Assembly (NCBI GenBank): GCA_037147235.1
Contig: JBAWVO010000008.1
Location: 1 to 49,522, forward strand
From: JANXQG01 sp037147235
GTDB lineage: Bacteria; Planctomycetota; Planctomycetia; Pirellulales; Thermoguttaceae
DNA length: 49,522 nucleotides
Reading direction: 5' to 3'
A program made the position numbers and the translations under genes. The notes under the pieces were generated by a model. The model made no database searches, was not told the DNA's origin, and was given only the letters and a program-made list of their open reading frames with translations. Positions 8,128-16,881 of the stretch are shown one piece after another; the stretch's first letter is position 1, and each line of letters opens with the position of its first letter.

Positions 8128-10536
8128 ATGGACCGCAGATTCTCTTGGCTGCCGTCGCAGGCGAGGCTCGGGGTCTCGCTCGCAGCGTGGATGATCTCAC
8201 CGCTGCTGTCCTTCGCGCAACAAGAGCCGACAGGCCCCTCCAACAGCCCGGCCGCACAAGCGGCGGCGGAACCCCCAACCGGCAGTAGTAAGACTGCTGG
8301 CGATATCTACAACCTCGACCTCGAACAACTGGCCAAAGAGCCGATCCGTGCTACCCCGCAGTCAACCAACTTGACGGCTCCGTCAAGCATCCTCACACCC
8401 GGAGATTCCGGCGGCGAGAGCGTGAGCACCACGGGACAAATGATCCAAGAATTTCCAAGCGTCACCAATCGACGCCTTTCGGGGATCAATGTGGACTCCC
8501 GAGTGCGGGGGTACAATTCCGCACAGATCAATGCCAGCGCAAACGGAATGACGCAGCGGAAGACCCTTCAGGATTTGGATTCGCTCTTCAGCCAGGTCGA
8601 TCCGGGCGTCGTGCGGGATATGACGGTCATCGACGGCCCCTACAGTTCCCTGTATGGCCCCGGCTTCGCGTTTCTGATGGGCGAGCTGGATGCACCGCCA
8701 CGCTACAAGGACGGTTCCGAGGCCCATGTTTCCAGTTTTTCCAACTATGGCAGTAACGGCCAGACTTTATCCACACGCGAGAACGTGTTGGCAGGAGCCG
8801 AGGACTGGGGCATGTGTGTGAGCTACGGCCTCCGCACCGCTAACGACTACCGCAGTGGTGGCAGCCAAAGCTTCCTTGTCCCTTCCTCCTACCAGAAATG
8901 GGATGGCCTGTTTGCCTTCAGTTTCGACCTCGACCGCGCCTCGCGGATCGATTTCGACTATTTGCGCACCGAGATGAACCATGTCGATCTCCCCGGCATC
9001 ATCTACGACCTCAATAACTCGGTAAACAACCAGTTCAATGTCCGATACGTCATCCAGGAAGACCGCAAGGGCCCGGAACAACTGGTACTCCAGGCCTGGT
9101 TCCAGGACACTTCTTTCCGCGGCGACGCCTCTCGGGAAGATAAGCAGCAGAGCTTCTACTACCCGTTCGTTTCGATCCCGTATTACAACTACCCTACCTA
9201 TGACACCGGCGATCCGGTCAATACGATCGTGCATGGCACGTCGAGTTCCCTGGGAGTCCGAGGGTTGCGGACGCTCGGGGATGCCGATTCGCTCCAGTGG
9301 ACCTTCGGCACCGACTGGCGACGCTACGAACAGGCCTATTCCGAGACGCACTTCGACTCGGCGGGTGCAATCGCTTTCGGGGGCAATATCTACGGCATTC
9401 CCCGTTCCAGCATGGATGATGTGGGCGTCCTGACGAATGTTGTGATGCCGGTGAACGAACGGTTCACGCTCACGGCGGGCGGACGTGTCGATTATGCCAA
9501 GCCCTATCTGGACGTCAACGATCCGTTATTTGCCAATCCGGATGGATGGTTTGCTCCGGGATTGGAATCGCCAGGCCATGCCCTGGGAATGGCTTACGTG
9601 ACGGGCAAGCTCGCGCTCAACGATTGTTACACCCTGAACTTCGGCACCGGCTATGGGATGCGCATGCCGGAACTGAACGAACTGTACAGCCAAGCGGTTT
9701 ACCAACCGGTTGCCCGCTTCGGCAATAGTTATGTTTTCGGTCTATCGAATCTTGAACCGGAACGCAATTTGCAATGCGACCTCGGCATCACCTACAAGAA
9801 AGATCGCGTGAGCTATGGCGTGCATGGCTTCTACTCGACGATCTGGAACTACATCATGCCGGTCCCGGCCGCGACCGACATGTATCCTCCGAATGATTAT
9901 CAGGCAACGCATGTCCTGGGCCGGAACTTCCAGGACTTTCCACCGCTATGGCGAACGGACTCACCACCCAATCAAAACGCAGATAATGTGGTGGCCGCGT
10001 ACCAATACGTCAACGTCGATCTGGTTTCCCTCTACGGCGGCGAAATCTTCGGCGAGGTGAAAATGTGCGATGGGCTGAGCCTCTACGGCAATATGGGATT
10101 CGTCGAGGGGACCAACTATCAACCAGTGGCCTTCCTCATGGACAATTCTTGGTCCGCGCCGGCGGGCACCAAGGTTCCGCTTGGACATGCCGAGGGACTT
10201 CCGGGGATCTACCCCCTGCACGGCAAATTGGCCGTCCGTATCTTCGAGCCGGAGAAGGAGTGTTGGGGTATGCAATTTGTCGCGCGCATGGCGGCCGCTC
10301 AGGACCACGTCGCTTTAAGTCTCTCCGAACTGCCGAGTCAGGGATTTATCGCGTTCGATGTGAATGGCTACTATCAGTTGAGCAAGCAGATTCGAGTTAC
10401 AATGTCGATTGACAACCTATTTAACGTCTACTACAGCGAACCTGGCTCGCTGGCCATCATCGGTCCCAACGGCCTCCCTGTCTTCATGCCGGAGCCGGGG
10501 ATCAGCGTCGGTTTTGGTTTGGAGGCACGGTTTTAA
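8128..10536 (+). CDS. TonB-dependent outer-membrane receptor (receptor 1)
   Basis: An 802-residue outer-membrane receptor. The signal peptide ends near SPLLSFAQ, and a short linker (DIYNLDLEQLAKEPI) precedes a plug domain at about 95-200 (RGYNSAQINASANGMTQR, VIDGPYSSLYGPG). The rest is alternating aromatic-rich beta-strand, and the protein ends in the typical C-terminal Phe (GFGLEARF). The ligand is not evident. The first 35 residues (MDRRFSWLPSQARLG...) are almost identical to those of the receptor at 11921, but the plug and barrel are unrelated, so the signal sequence has been swapped or duplicated onto a different body. Start ATG 8128 matches the paralogue's start and has AGGA just upstream; the frame is open 62 codons further up but runs through a repeat. 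Confidence 0.88.
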   Translation: MDRRFSWLPSQARLGVSLAAWMISPLLSFAQQEPTGPSNSPAAQAAAEPPTGSSKTAGDIYNLDLEQLAKEPIRATPQSTNLTAPSSILTPGDSGGESVSTTGQMIQEFPSVTNRRLSGINVDSRVRGYNSAQINASANGMTQRKTLQDLDSLFSQVDPGVVRDMTVIDGPYSSLYGPGFAFLMGELDAPPRYKDGSEAHVSSFSNYGSNGQTLSTRENVLAGAEDWGMCVSYGLRTANDYRSGGSQSFLVPSSYQKWDGLFAFSFDLDRASRIDFDYLRTEMNHVDLPGIIYDLNNSVNNQFNVRYVIQEDRKGPEQLVLQAWFQDTSFRGDASREDKQQSFYYPFVSIPYYNYPTYDTGDPVNTIVHGTSSSLGVRGLRTLGDADSLQWTFGTDWRRYEQAYSETHFDSAGAIAFGGNIYGIPRSSMDDVGVLTNVVMPVNERFTLTAGGRVDYAKPYLDVNDPLFANPDGWFAPGLESPGHALGMAYVTGKLALNDCYTLNFGTGYGMRMPELNELYSQAVYQPVARFGNSYVFGLSNLEPERNLQCDLGITYKKDRVSYGVHGFYSTIWNYIMPVPAATDMYPPNDYQATHVLGRNFQDFPPLWRTDSPPNQNADNVVAAYQYVNVDLVSLYGGEIFGEVKMCDGLSLYGNMGFVEGTNYQPVAFLMDNSWSAPAGTKVPLGHAEGLPGIYPLHGKLAVRIFEPEKECWGMQFVARMAAAQDHVALSLSELPSQGFIAFDVNGYYQLSKQIRVTMSIDNLFNVYYSEPGSLAIIGPNGLPVFMPEPGISVGFGLEARF

Positions 10537-10643
10537 TAACGGTCTGCAAGGAAGAGAAGGGGAACCACGAAATACACGAAAAACACGAAAAGGGGAAAGA
10601 AAGGGGGAAAGAAAGGGAGGTCGTTTATGAGGACGAGAGCTAC

Positions 10644-10988
10644 TTGATAATAGGTGCCTGCTTCGAGGTTTATAAGGAAATGGGCTGCGGTTTCGTTGAA
10701 CCTGTTTATCAAGAATGCTTGGAGTTGGAATTGGCCACCCAAGGGCTACCATTCAAGCCTCAAGCAGCGCTAGCCCTGAGTTATAAGGGAATGAAATTGA
10801 AACGAAAGTACACCCCTGACTTTATTTTGTTTGACAAGATCGTCCTGGAGATCAAAGCAGTCACGGAACTGGTCGACGTACATCGTGCGCAAGTTCACAA
10901 CTACCTCAAGGCTACTGGCTATCGCCTCGGCTTGATCGTCAATTTCGGCCACTACCCCAAAGTCGAGTACGAACGCATCGTCATTTAG
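10644..10988 (+). CDS. GxxExxY family PDDEXK-fold protein, start codon apparently lost
   Basis: The family hallmark GFVEPVY and the nuclease-like core (PDFILFDK...LEIK, the D...ExK of the PDDEXK fold) are clear. Length from the first usable start is 114 residues. The fragment copies nearby show the probable ancestral start ATGGAGATCGTTTAT; here the matching codon is AGG (10614), so the ancestral ATG has been lost. The frame stays open far upstream and reads the CACGAA repeat as NHEIHEKHEK, with no ATG or GTG. Only TTG 10644 remains, and it would remove the conserved VVYEDESY beginning. The gene may be silent or poorly translated. The biological role of the family is not established; association with mobile or defence regions is common. 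Confidence 0.7.
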   Translation: MIIGACFEVYKEMGCGFVEPVYQECLELELATQGLPFKPQAALALSYKGMKLKRKYTPDFILFDKIVLEIKAVTELVDVHRAQVHNYLKATGYRLGLIVNFGHYPKVEYERIVI

Positions 10989-11150
10989 TTCTTGGTTTCA
11001 TTTCGACAACAAATCGTCGAGCGGAGAAGATGTAAGGCGGGAACCACGAAACACACGAAATACACGAAAAGGGAAAGAAAAGAAAAATGGAGATCGTAGG
11101 CGGGAACCACGAAATACACGAAAAAGAAAAGAAAAGAAATGAAATGAAAA

Positions 11151-11189
11151 ATGGAGATCGTTTATAAGGACGAGAGCTACCCAATCATG
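11151..11189 (+). pseudogene. GxxExxY 5' fragment
   Basis: Thirteen codons starting ATGGAGATCGTTTATAAGG encode MEIVYKDESYPIM, the beginning expected for a GxxExxY protein. The frame then passes straight into the inverted CACGAA end. It preserves the ATG that the longer copy at 10614 has lost. A similar fragment without the ATG is at 14085-14119. Confidence 0.65.
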
Positions 11190-11280
11190 TTGTCTTTTTC
11201 GTCTTTTTTCGTGTGTTTCGTGTGTTTCGTGGTCTATTCCCCGAATACAACAGTATTGATTCGCTTGTCCTAAGCCCGTA

Positions 11281-11850
11281 ATGGTGAGATTCAAACTGCA
11301 TTATCTGTCGCAAAGTCTCTTGCTGTTGCTGACGTTGAGCTTCGGCATCGCGTCGCTCCATGCGCAAGAGGACGAGGCGACGGCGGCCAGTCGGGAACTC
11401 CGGATCAAGGCGGCCTATCTGTACCAGTTTGGCCGGTATGTGCAGTGGCCCGCCAAGGCGTTTTCCAGTGCCGAGGCGCCCTTTGTGATCGGAATCCTGA
11501 AGCAGGATCCCATCGCCGCCGAGCTGGACCAGCTCGCGCTCGTCAAGAAGATCGAGAACCGGCCAATCCAAATTCGACAGTTTTCGCCCGAGAACGGCAT
11601 CCCGGCATGCCATATCCTCTTCCTCTCGACTTTTGTCACCCCCGAGGTCCAGACTGCGCTCCTCGGCAAGGCCACAGGGAAGAATATATTGCTTGTGGGG
11701 GATTCCGAGAAGTTCCTTGATCTCGGGGGGGCGGTGCGATTTGTCGTTGAAGGCAATAATGTCCGTCTGCATATTGCACGAAAATCCGCACTTCGCCAGG
11801 AATTAATTATCAGTTCTAAGTTGCTTCAGGTAGCCCGTGTCCTAGACTAG
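11281..11850 (+). CDS. YfiR family periplasmic protein
   Basis: A 189-residue exported protein with a signal peptide at 1-28 (LLLLLTLSFGIASLHAQ). The YfiR/HmsC-like domain (DUF4154) shows the typical beginning RIKAAYLYQFGRYVQWP, a central ILKQDP and FLSTF, and the ending VRFVVEGNNVRLHIARKSA. In well-studied systems YfiR is a redox-responsive periplasmic repressor of the CHASE8-containing cyclase YfiN. Here no cyclase is present, but a CHASE8-like histidine kinase lies downstream (14372), with a TonB receptor between them, so it probably signals to that kinase. A deleted copy lies at 14171-14330. The gene follows the right end of the CACGAA element closely. Confidence 0.85.
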   Translation: MVRFKLHYLSQSLLLLLTLSFGIASLHAQEDEATAASRELRIKAAYLYQFGRYVQWPAKAFSSAEAPFVIGILKQDPIAAELDQLALVKKIENRPIQIRQFSPENGIPACHILFLSTFVTPEVQTALLGKATGKNILLVGDSEKFLDLGGAVRFVVEGNNVRLHIARKSALRQELIISSKLLQVARVLD

Positions 11851-11920
11851 CTACCGTCGGTATTGTCCCATGCCTCATGTGTGGTGAATAACGAGTAGGC
11901 CAACAAGGGAGAGAGAATTC

Positions 11921-14023
11921 ATGGACCGCAGATTCAATTGGCTGCCAGTGCAGGCGAGGCTCGGGGCCTCGCTCGCGGCGTGGCTGATCTCACCGCTACT
12001 GACCTTCGCACAAGAGCCGGTAGGCCCTTCCAGCAGTCCTGTCGCACCAGCGCAAGCGGCGACAGAACCTCAAGCCCGCAGTGGCAAGGCGGTCAACGAT
12101 ATTCTCAGCCTCGACCTCGAACAACTGACCAGAACCCCCATCGTAGTCCCCTCGATGGATATCCCGGTTACCTCCGTGACGAAGGCACCCAGCACGGTGG
12201 GACATTCCGCCGCAGCCATTTTCGTCATCACTCCCGAGATGATCCGTCGCAGTGGCGCCACTTGCATCCCAGAGGCCCTGCGCATGGCACCGGGGTTGGA
12301 AGTTGCCCGCATCGATCAGAACAAATGGGCGGTCAGTTGCCGCGGTTTCAACAGTCGGTATGCCACTAATCTGCTTGTACTCATCGACGGCCGAACCGTT
12401 TACACACCCGTCTTCTCCGGCGTCTACTGGGATACGCAAGACGTCGTGCTGGAGGATGTCGAACGCATCGAAGTGATTCGCGGACCCGGGGGAACGCTGT
12501 GGGGGTCGAACGCGGTCAACGGCGTGATCAATATCATTACCAAGAAGGCCAAGGACACGCAAGGCGCGTATGTCATGGCGGGCGGCGGCACCCAGGAGCG
12601 TCTGACCGATGCCGCACGCTACGGTGGTCGCATCGGCGAGGACGCCTATTATCGAGTTTACGGCAAGCAGTTTGAGCGCGGCCCCGGCTGGGTAGAGGGC
12701 GGGGCCGGTCCTGACGACTCCTGGCGACAGGGACGCGTGGGCTTCCGCGCCGATTGGGATGTTGACCGCTGTAGCGGCGATACCCTGACCGTCCAGGGGG
12801 ACTGCTACGCGGGCGAATCGGGAGTACGCGATTCGCTGACGACTCCTTGGCCGCCGCCATTCACGCAAACGATTGCCGGCTACGATCAGGTTTCCGGCGA
12901 AAACCTATTGGCGCGATGGCGGCGCACTTTCGATGAAGAATCCGACTGGGCGTTGCAGACGTACTACGATGGATATCGGCGCGATGGCCCACTCCTCCTT
13001 GAAGAAGTTAAGACGCTCGATCTCGACTTTCAGTACCGCTTCGCTCTTACCGATCGACAGAAAGTCGTTTGCGGCGCGGGATACCGACATATCGATGACA
13101 ACATATTAGGTTATCACCCATTTACTATCTATTTCGATCCGCAGGGACAAAGCAGAAATTTGGCCAGTGGTTTCCTTCAAGACGAAATTGCCCTGGTCAA
13201 GGACCGACTCGCCCTGACGCTGGGCACAAAGCTTGAACACAATGACTACACGGGGCTTGAAATTCAGCCCAGCGCGCGGCTGTTGTGGACGCCCGACAAT
13301 CGACACTCGACCTGGGCGGCAATTTCTCGCGCCGTGCGCACACCGTCCCGCGCAGACGAAAGCCTCGTGTTTAACGTCGCCCTTAGCCCCGTTGCCCCGG
13401 TCTTTCTCCACGGCACGGGCAGCACAAGTTTCAAGTCGGCGGACATGATGGCCTACGAGATCGGATATCGCGAACAAACCACCGACCAATTTTCCTGGGA
13501 TGTGGCTTTGTTCTACGACGTTTACGACAACCTATCGAGCCTGAATTTCGGTGCCCCGTCGCCACCCTACGTGGTAATTCCCGCAACCTTCGCCAACGAA
13601 AATACCGCGGAAGCCTACGGGTTGGAATTGGCTTCCACTTTCAAAGTCACCGAATCTTGGCGACTGTCCGGGCATTACACCTACTTGCACATGCAGGTGC
13701 ATAGCAAAGGTTTCGGCGGCACGAGTGGGGGTAACGATCCGCAGAACCAGGTTTATCTCCGCTCGGCCTGGGACATTGGCCCTGGATTGGAGTTCGATTT
13801 GATGACCCGGTATGTTGACACTCTGGCGGACCTTCATGTTCCCAGCTACATCACGATGGATGCGCGTTTGGGCTGGCGGCCGCGGAAGCATTGGGAATTG
13901 GCCGTGGTCGGCCAAAACCTCCTGCAAAATCATCACCTGGAGTTTGGCAACGAATCCTCCTCGCGGGTTCAGGTGACGGAGGTTCCCCGCAGCGTCTACG
14001 GGACGCTGACCTGGCGATACTAG
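11921..14023 (+). CDS. TonB-dependent outer-membrane receptor (receptor 2)
   Basis: A 700-residue receptor of the vitamin B12/siderophore receptor type. The signal peptide ends near SPLLTFAQ; the linker ILSLDLEQLTRTPIV follows. A canonical plug at about 80-215 includes SGATCIPEALRMAPGLEV, RGFNSRYATNLLVLIDGR and the late plug motif GTLWGSNAVNGVINIITK. The barrel ends VYGTLTWRY with a C-terminal aromatic. It sits 70 bases after yfiR, with AGAGAG just before ATG 11921, and upstream of a yfiR relic and the hybrid kinase, so it is likely part of a yfiR-receptor-kinase operon. The signal peptide is nearly identical to that of receptor 1. The ligand cannot be read from sequence. Confidence 0.92.
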   Translation: MDRRFNWLPVQARLGASLAAWLISPLLTFAQEPVGPSSSPVAPAQAATEPQARSGKAVNDILSLDLEQLTRTPIVVPSMDIPVTSVTKAPSTVGHSAAAIFVITPEMIRRSGATCIPEALRMAPGLEVARIDQNKWAVSCRGFNSRYATNLLVLIDGRTVYTPVFSGVYWDTQDVVLEDVERIEVIRGPGGTLWGSNAVNGVINIITKKAKDTQGAYVMAGGGTQERLTDAARYGGRIGEDAYYRVYGKQFERGPGWVEGGAGPDDSWRQGRVGFRADWDVDRCSGDTLTVQGDCYAGESGVRDSLTTPWPPPFTQTIAGYDQVSGENLLARWRRTFDEESDWALQTYYDGYRRDGPLLLEEVKTLDLDFQYRFALTDRQKVVCGAGYRHIDDNILGYHPFTIYFDPQGQSRNLASGFLQDEIALVKDRLALTLGTKLEHNDYTGLEIQPSARLLWTPDNRHSTWAAISRAVRTPSRADESLVFNVALSPVAPVFLHGTGSTSFKSADMMAYEIGYREQTTDQFSWDVALFYDVYDNLSSLNFGAPSPPYVVIPATFANENTAEAYGLELASTFKVTESWRLSGHYTYLHMQVHSKGFGGTSGGNDPQNQVYLRSAWDIGPGLEFDLMTRYVDTLADLHVPSYITMDARLGWRPRKHWELAVVGQNLLQNHHLEFGNESSSRVQVTEVPRSVYGTLTWRY

Positions 14024-14053
14024 TAGTAGGGTGGAGGGTGGAGGGGGGAGGAA

Positions 14054-14162
14054 CCACGAAATACACGAAATACACGAAAAAAAAGATCGTTTATAAGGAC
14101 GAGAGCTACCCAATTATATTGTCTTTTTTTGTCTTTTTTCGTGTGTTTCGTGTGTTTCGTGG
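14054..14162. mobile_element. 109-bp miniature CACGAA element with GxxExxY fragment
   Basis: The 29-bp terminal inverted repeats (14054-14082 and 14134-14162) match at 27 positions by eye. The inside holds only the GxxExxY start region (GATCGTTTATAAGGACGAGA) and a T-rich stretch. It is a non-autonomous internal-deletion relative of the element at 10565-11232. It lies between the receptor 2 stop and the yfiR relic, at the point where the relic begins. Confidence 0.65.
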
Positions 14163-14170
14163 TCTACTCC

Positions 14171-14330
14171 TCGGGAACTCCGGATCAAAGCGGCCTATCT
14201 GTACCAGTTTGGCCGATATGTGCAGTGGCCCGCTAAAATGTCCGCCTGCATATTGCACGAAAATCCGCACTCCGCCAGGAATTAATTATCAGTTCTAAGT
14301 TGCTTCAGGTCGCCCGTGTCCTAGACTAGC
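14171..14330 (+). pseudogene. yfiR relic with internal deletion
   Basis: Bases 14171-14236 match yfiR 11391-11456, and 14236-14330 match 11758-11852, with only scattered substitutions. About 300 bp between the two blocks and the whole 5' end are missing. The 5' truncation coincides with the right end of the miniature CACGAA element. The relic retains the yfiR stop region (GTGTCCTAGACTAGCTA). It shows that a second yfiR copy once stood directly upstream of the hybrid kinase. Confidence 0.85.
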
Positions 14331-14371
14331 TAGAGACATTGCATTTTCTCGATGCGCTGAGGCGAATTGGA

Positions 14372-16867
14372 ATGGATAGTTTACCCACCGATCTGGCTGG
14401 TATCGCACCCACTAATGGCCCCCCGGCGGTTGTCCCGGACGAGAAGCGGCGCGGCCGCAACTTCCTCTCGGTGCGACACCGCACACTCGCTGCGCAACTC
14501 AATCTGCTGACGGTTGCGGCGGTAGGCGTGGCCCTGACGCTCTCCTGCGCGGCATTCTTCGTCAACGATGTGTTGATGATTCGCAAATCCAAGAGCGAGC
14601 AGCTTTCGGCCCTGGCGACGATCCTCGGCTCAAACACAACCGCGGCACTCGAGTTCAACGACGCCAAAACGGGCACGGAACTTCTGGCGTCGCTCCACAA
14701 GCAGCCAGCGGTCGAGTTTGCCTGCTTGTATGACCCGCAGGGCAAGGTGTTCGCCACCTATCCGGCCGATCTTCCGCAAGGCTTCCTCCTTCCCACGGCT
14801 CCGTCAGAAGACCGCACGATTTTCACGGATTCCGGTTATTTGGAGGTCGCACAGAACATTAGCCACGCCGGCGAGAAATTGGGATTCATCTACATGCACG
14901 CGCGGATGGATGAACTCCAAAAACAGATCCGGGGCTATGTATGGATCACGCTGGCGGTGCTGGCCGTTTCGCTGGCCGTTTCCATTCTCCTGGCCCGCCG
15001 GCTCCAGCGGTTCATCACGTTACCGATTTTGCGGCTGGTCAAAGCCATGAAGCACGTTACCCGCGAAGACGACTACTCGATCCGCGTGGAACAAGTCAGC
15101 GGCGGCGAGTTGGGCGTACTCAGCGATGGTTTTAACACGATGCTGGATCAGATCGAGCAAGCACAGTCGGCCGTGTGCCAGGCCCGAGACGAACTGGAAG
15201 ATCGTGTTGCCCTTCGTACCCATGAGCTTCTTGTGGCCAAGGAAGCCGCCGAAGTGGCAAGCCGTGCCAAGAGCGATTTCCTGGCCAATATGAGCCATGA
15301 AATCCGTACGCCGATGACCGCCATTCTGGGTTATTCCGACCTGCTCTTGCAGCAAGGCACGAGCAAGAATGAGCAGGAAGACTTCGTCCAGATTATCCAT
15401 CGCAATGGCGACCATCTGTTGGGGATCATCAACGACATCCTCGACATCTCGAAGATCGAGGCAGGCAAGATGACGGTCGAGCGGATACCCTGTTCGCCTC
15501 GTCAACTCGCCAATGAGGCGATCTCTCTCCTGCAAGTTCGCGCGACGGCGAAAAATCTCTCTCTCCAGATCGAGTTTCGCGGGCCGATTCCCGAGACGAT
15601 CCAGAGCGATCCGACGCGCCTTCGCCAAATCCTCATCAACCTGTTAGGCAACGCCGTCAAGTTTACCGAAGTGGGCGGTGTGCGCCTGGTGGTCAGCCTC
15701 CTGGACCCGCCCGAGACGCCCAGCCCGTGTATCGGCTTCGAGGTGATTGACACGGGTTTGGGCATGCAGTCTGAGCAGATGTCCTCGCTCTTTAAGCCGT
15801 TCACGCAGGCAGATACGTCGATGACGCGGCGATTCGGAGGCACGGGCCTCGGCTTGGCCATCAGCAAGCGTCTGGCCCAGATGCTCGGTGGCGACGTTAC
15901 CGGCAGAAGCGCAGTCGGAAAAGGAAGCGAGTTTCTGGCCAGCGTCGAGACGGGCCCACTGGAAGGGATCCCCATGTCGGATGGGGTCCGTGAAGCTTTC
16001 CCCGTAACGACCGACCCGTCAAGCGATAAGCAAGCCCAGGATATTCGACTCTCCGCACGGGTCCTGCTGGCCGAGGACGGTCTCGACAATCAACGGTTTA
16101 TCACCTTCGTTCTCAAGAAGGCGGGAGTCCAAGTCACGGTTGCCGACAATGGGCAGATTGCGCTCGGTTGCGTTCAATCGGCCCAGGAGGAAAAAAATCC
16201 ATTCGACGTGATCCTGATGGACATGCAGATGCCGGTCATGGATGGCTATACCGCTGCTCGCCGCCTGCGAAACGAGGGCTACACCGGCCCGATCATCGCC
16301 CTGACCGCCCACGCCATGGCCGAGGATCGCCAGAAGTGCCTTGACGCCGGCTGCAACGACTACGCCACCAAGCCGATCGACCGGCAGAATCTCCTGAGAA
16401 CAGTCGCCCACTGGATGGACCACGATCAAACGAACGACGCCTCACCCATGCCCACCATGAGCGAGAACATCGCAGGAACCGCCAAGCCTACAACCAGCGA
16501 GATTAACGCGAGACCCGCCAAGCCCATGGCTATCTATTCTCAGCTTGCCAGCGATCCGAACCTAGTCGATCTGGTCGACATTTTTGTGCAAGATATGCCC
16601 AATCGGATCAACGCCCTGGAAACTCAGGCGCAGAGTCGCGACTGGCAACAACTGACTCGGACTGCCCACCAGATCAAGGGAGCCGCTGGGAGCTACGGAT
16701 TTGGCGAGATCACACCCTACGCGGCTCGGCTGGAAGCCGCCGCGAAGGAAGGCTGCCAAGAGCAGGAGATTCTTTCGACGCTCGACGAGCTGCTGGAACT
16801 CTGCCGCTGCATTCGCTCCGGTGTGCCGCAGACAGAAGCCGCCCCCTGTTTGGTGCCGGTCTCCTGA
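14372..16867 (+). CDS. Hybrid histidine kinase: CHASE8-like, HAMP, HisKA, HATPase, REC, HPt
   Basis: An 831-residue membrane kinase. A membrane segment near 45-70 is followed by a CHASE8-like periplasmic domain (ALATILGSNTTAALEFND and VEFACLYDPQGKVFATYP), a second membrane segment near 190-210, HAMP, then HisKA with His309 in SHEIRTP. The ATPase domain is complete (NLLGNAVKF, DTGLGM, GGTGLGLAI). A receiver domain follows with Asp617 in LMDMQMPVMDG, and a C-terminal HPt with His766 in TAHQIKGAAGSYG. All phosphorelay residues are present, so the output must pass to a separate regulator not in this window. ATG 14372 follows the yfiR relic; a TTG at 14339 is in frame but less likely. With YfiR and the receptor upstream, it probably forms an envelope-sensing pathway. 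It converges with cysK, 14 bases away. Confidence 0.9.
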   Translation: MDSLPTDLAGIAPTNGPPAVVPDEKRRGRNFLSVRHRTLAAQLNLLTVAAVGVALTLSCAAFFVNDVLMIRKSKSEQLSALATILGSNTTAALEFNDAKTGTELLASLHKQPAVEFACLYDPQGKVFATYPADLPQGFLLPTAPSEDRTIFTDSGYLEVAQNISHAGEKLGFIYMHARMDELQKQIRGYVWITLAVLAVSLAVSILLARRLQRFITLPILRLVKAMKHVTREDDYSIRVEQVSGGELGVLSDGFNTMLDQIEQAQSAVCQARDELEDRVALRTHELLVAKEAAEVASRAKSDFLANMSHEIRTPMTAILGYSDLLLQQGTSKNEQEDFVQIIHRNGDHLLGIINDILDISKIEAGKMTVERIPCSPRQLANEAISLLQVRATAKNLSLQIEFRGPIPETIQSDPTRLRQILINLLGNAVKFTEVGGVRLVVSLLDPPETPSPCIGFEVIDTGLGMQSEQMSSLFKPFTQADTSMTRRFGGTGLGLAISKRLAQMLGGDVTGRSAVGKGSEFLASVETGPLEGIPMSDGVREAFPVTTDPSSDKQAQDIRLSARVLLAEDGLDNQRFITFVLKKAGVQVTVADNGQIALGCVQSAQEEKNPFDVILMDMQMPVMDGYTAARRLRNEGYTGPIIALTAHAMAEDRQKCLDAGCNDYATKPIDRQNLLRTVAHWMDHDQTNDASPMPTMSENIAGTAKPTTSEINARPAKPMAIYSQLASDPNLVDLVDIFVQDMPNRINALETQAQSRDWQQLTRTAHQIKGAAGSYGFGEITPYAARLEAAAKEGCQEQEILSTLDELLELCRCIRSGVPQTEAAPCLVPVS

Positions 16868-16881
16868 CAGCGACAACAAGC

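Larger units (their letters stand above)
10565..11232 (+). mobile_element. CACGAA-bounded element carrying a GxxExxY nuclease gene
   Basis: The left end begins CCACGAAATACACGAAAAA. The right end (11203-11232) is the inverted form, TTTTTTCGTGTGTTTCGTG followed by TTTCGTGG. Between them are one GxxExxY gene, two further direct copies of the end sequence (11043 and 11107), each followed by the same ATGGAGATCGT start of a GxxExxY frame, and a 13-codon fragment of that frame at 11151-11189. There is no transposase. The arrangement looks like repeated insertion or unequal exchange of one element. The miniature at 14054-14162 has the same ends. Confidence 0.6.

Noticed and set aside
10998..11294. 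Protein-coding reading of the CACGAA repeats on the minus strand
   Set aside because: It is low-complexity repeat translation with no independent start signal.
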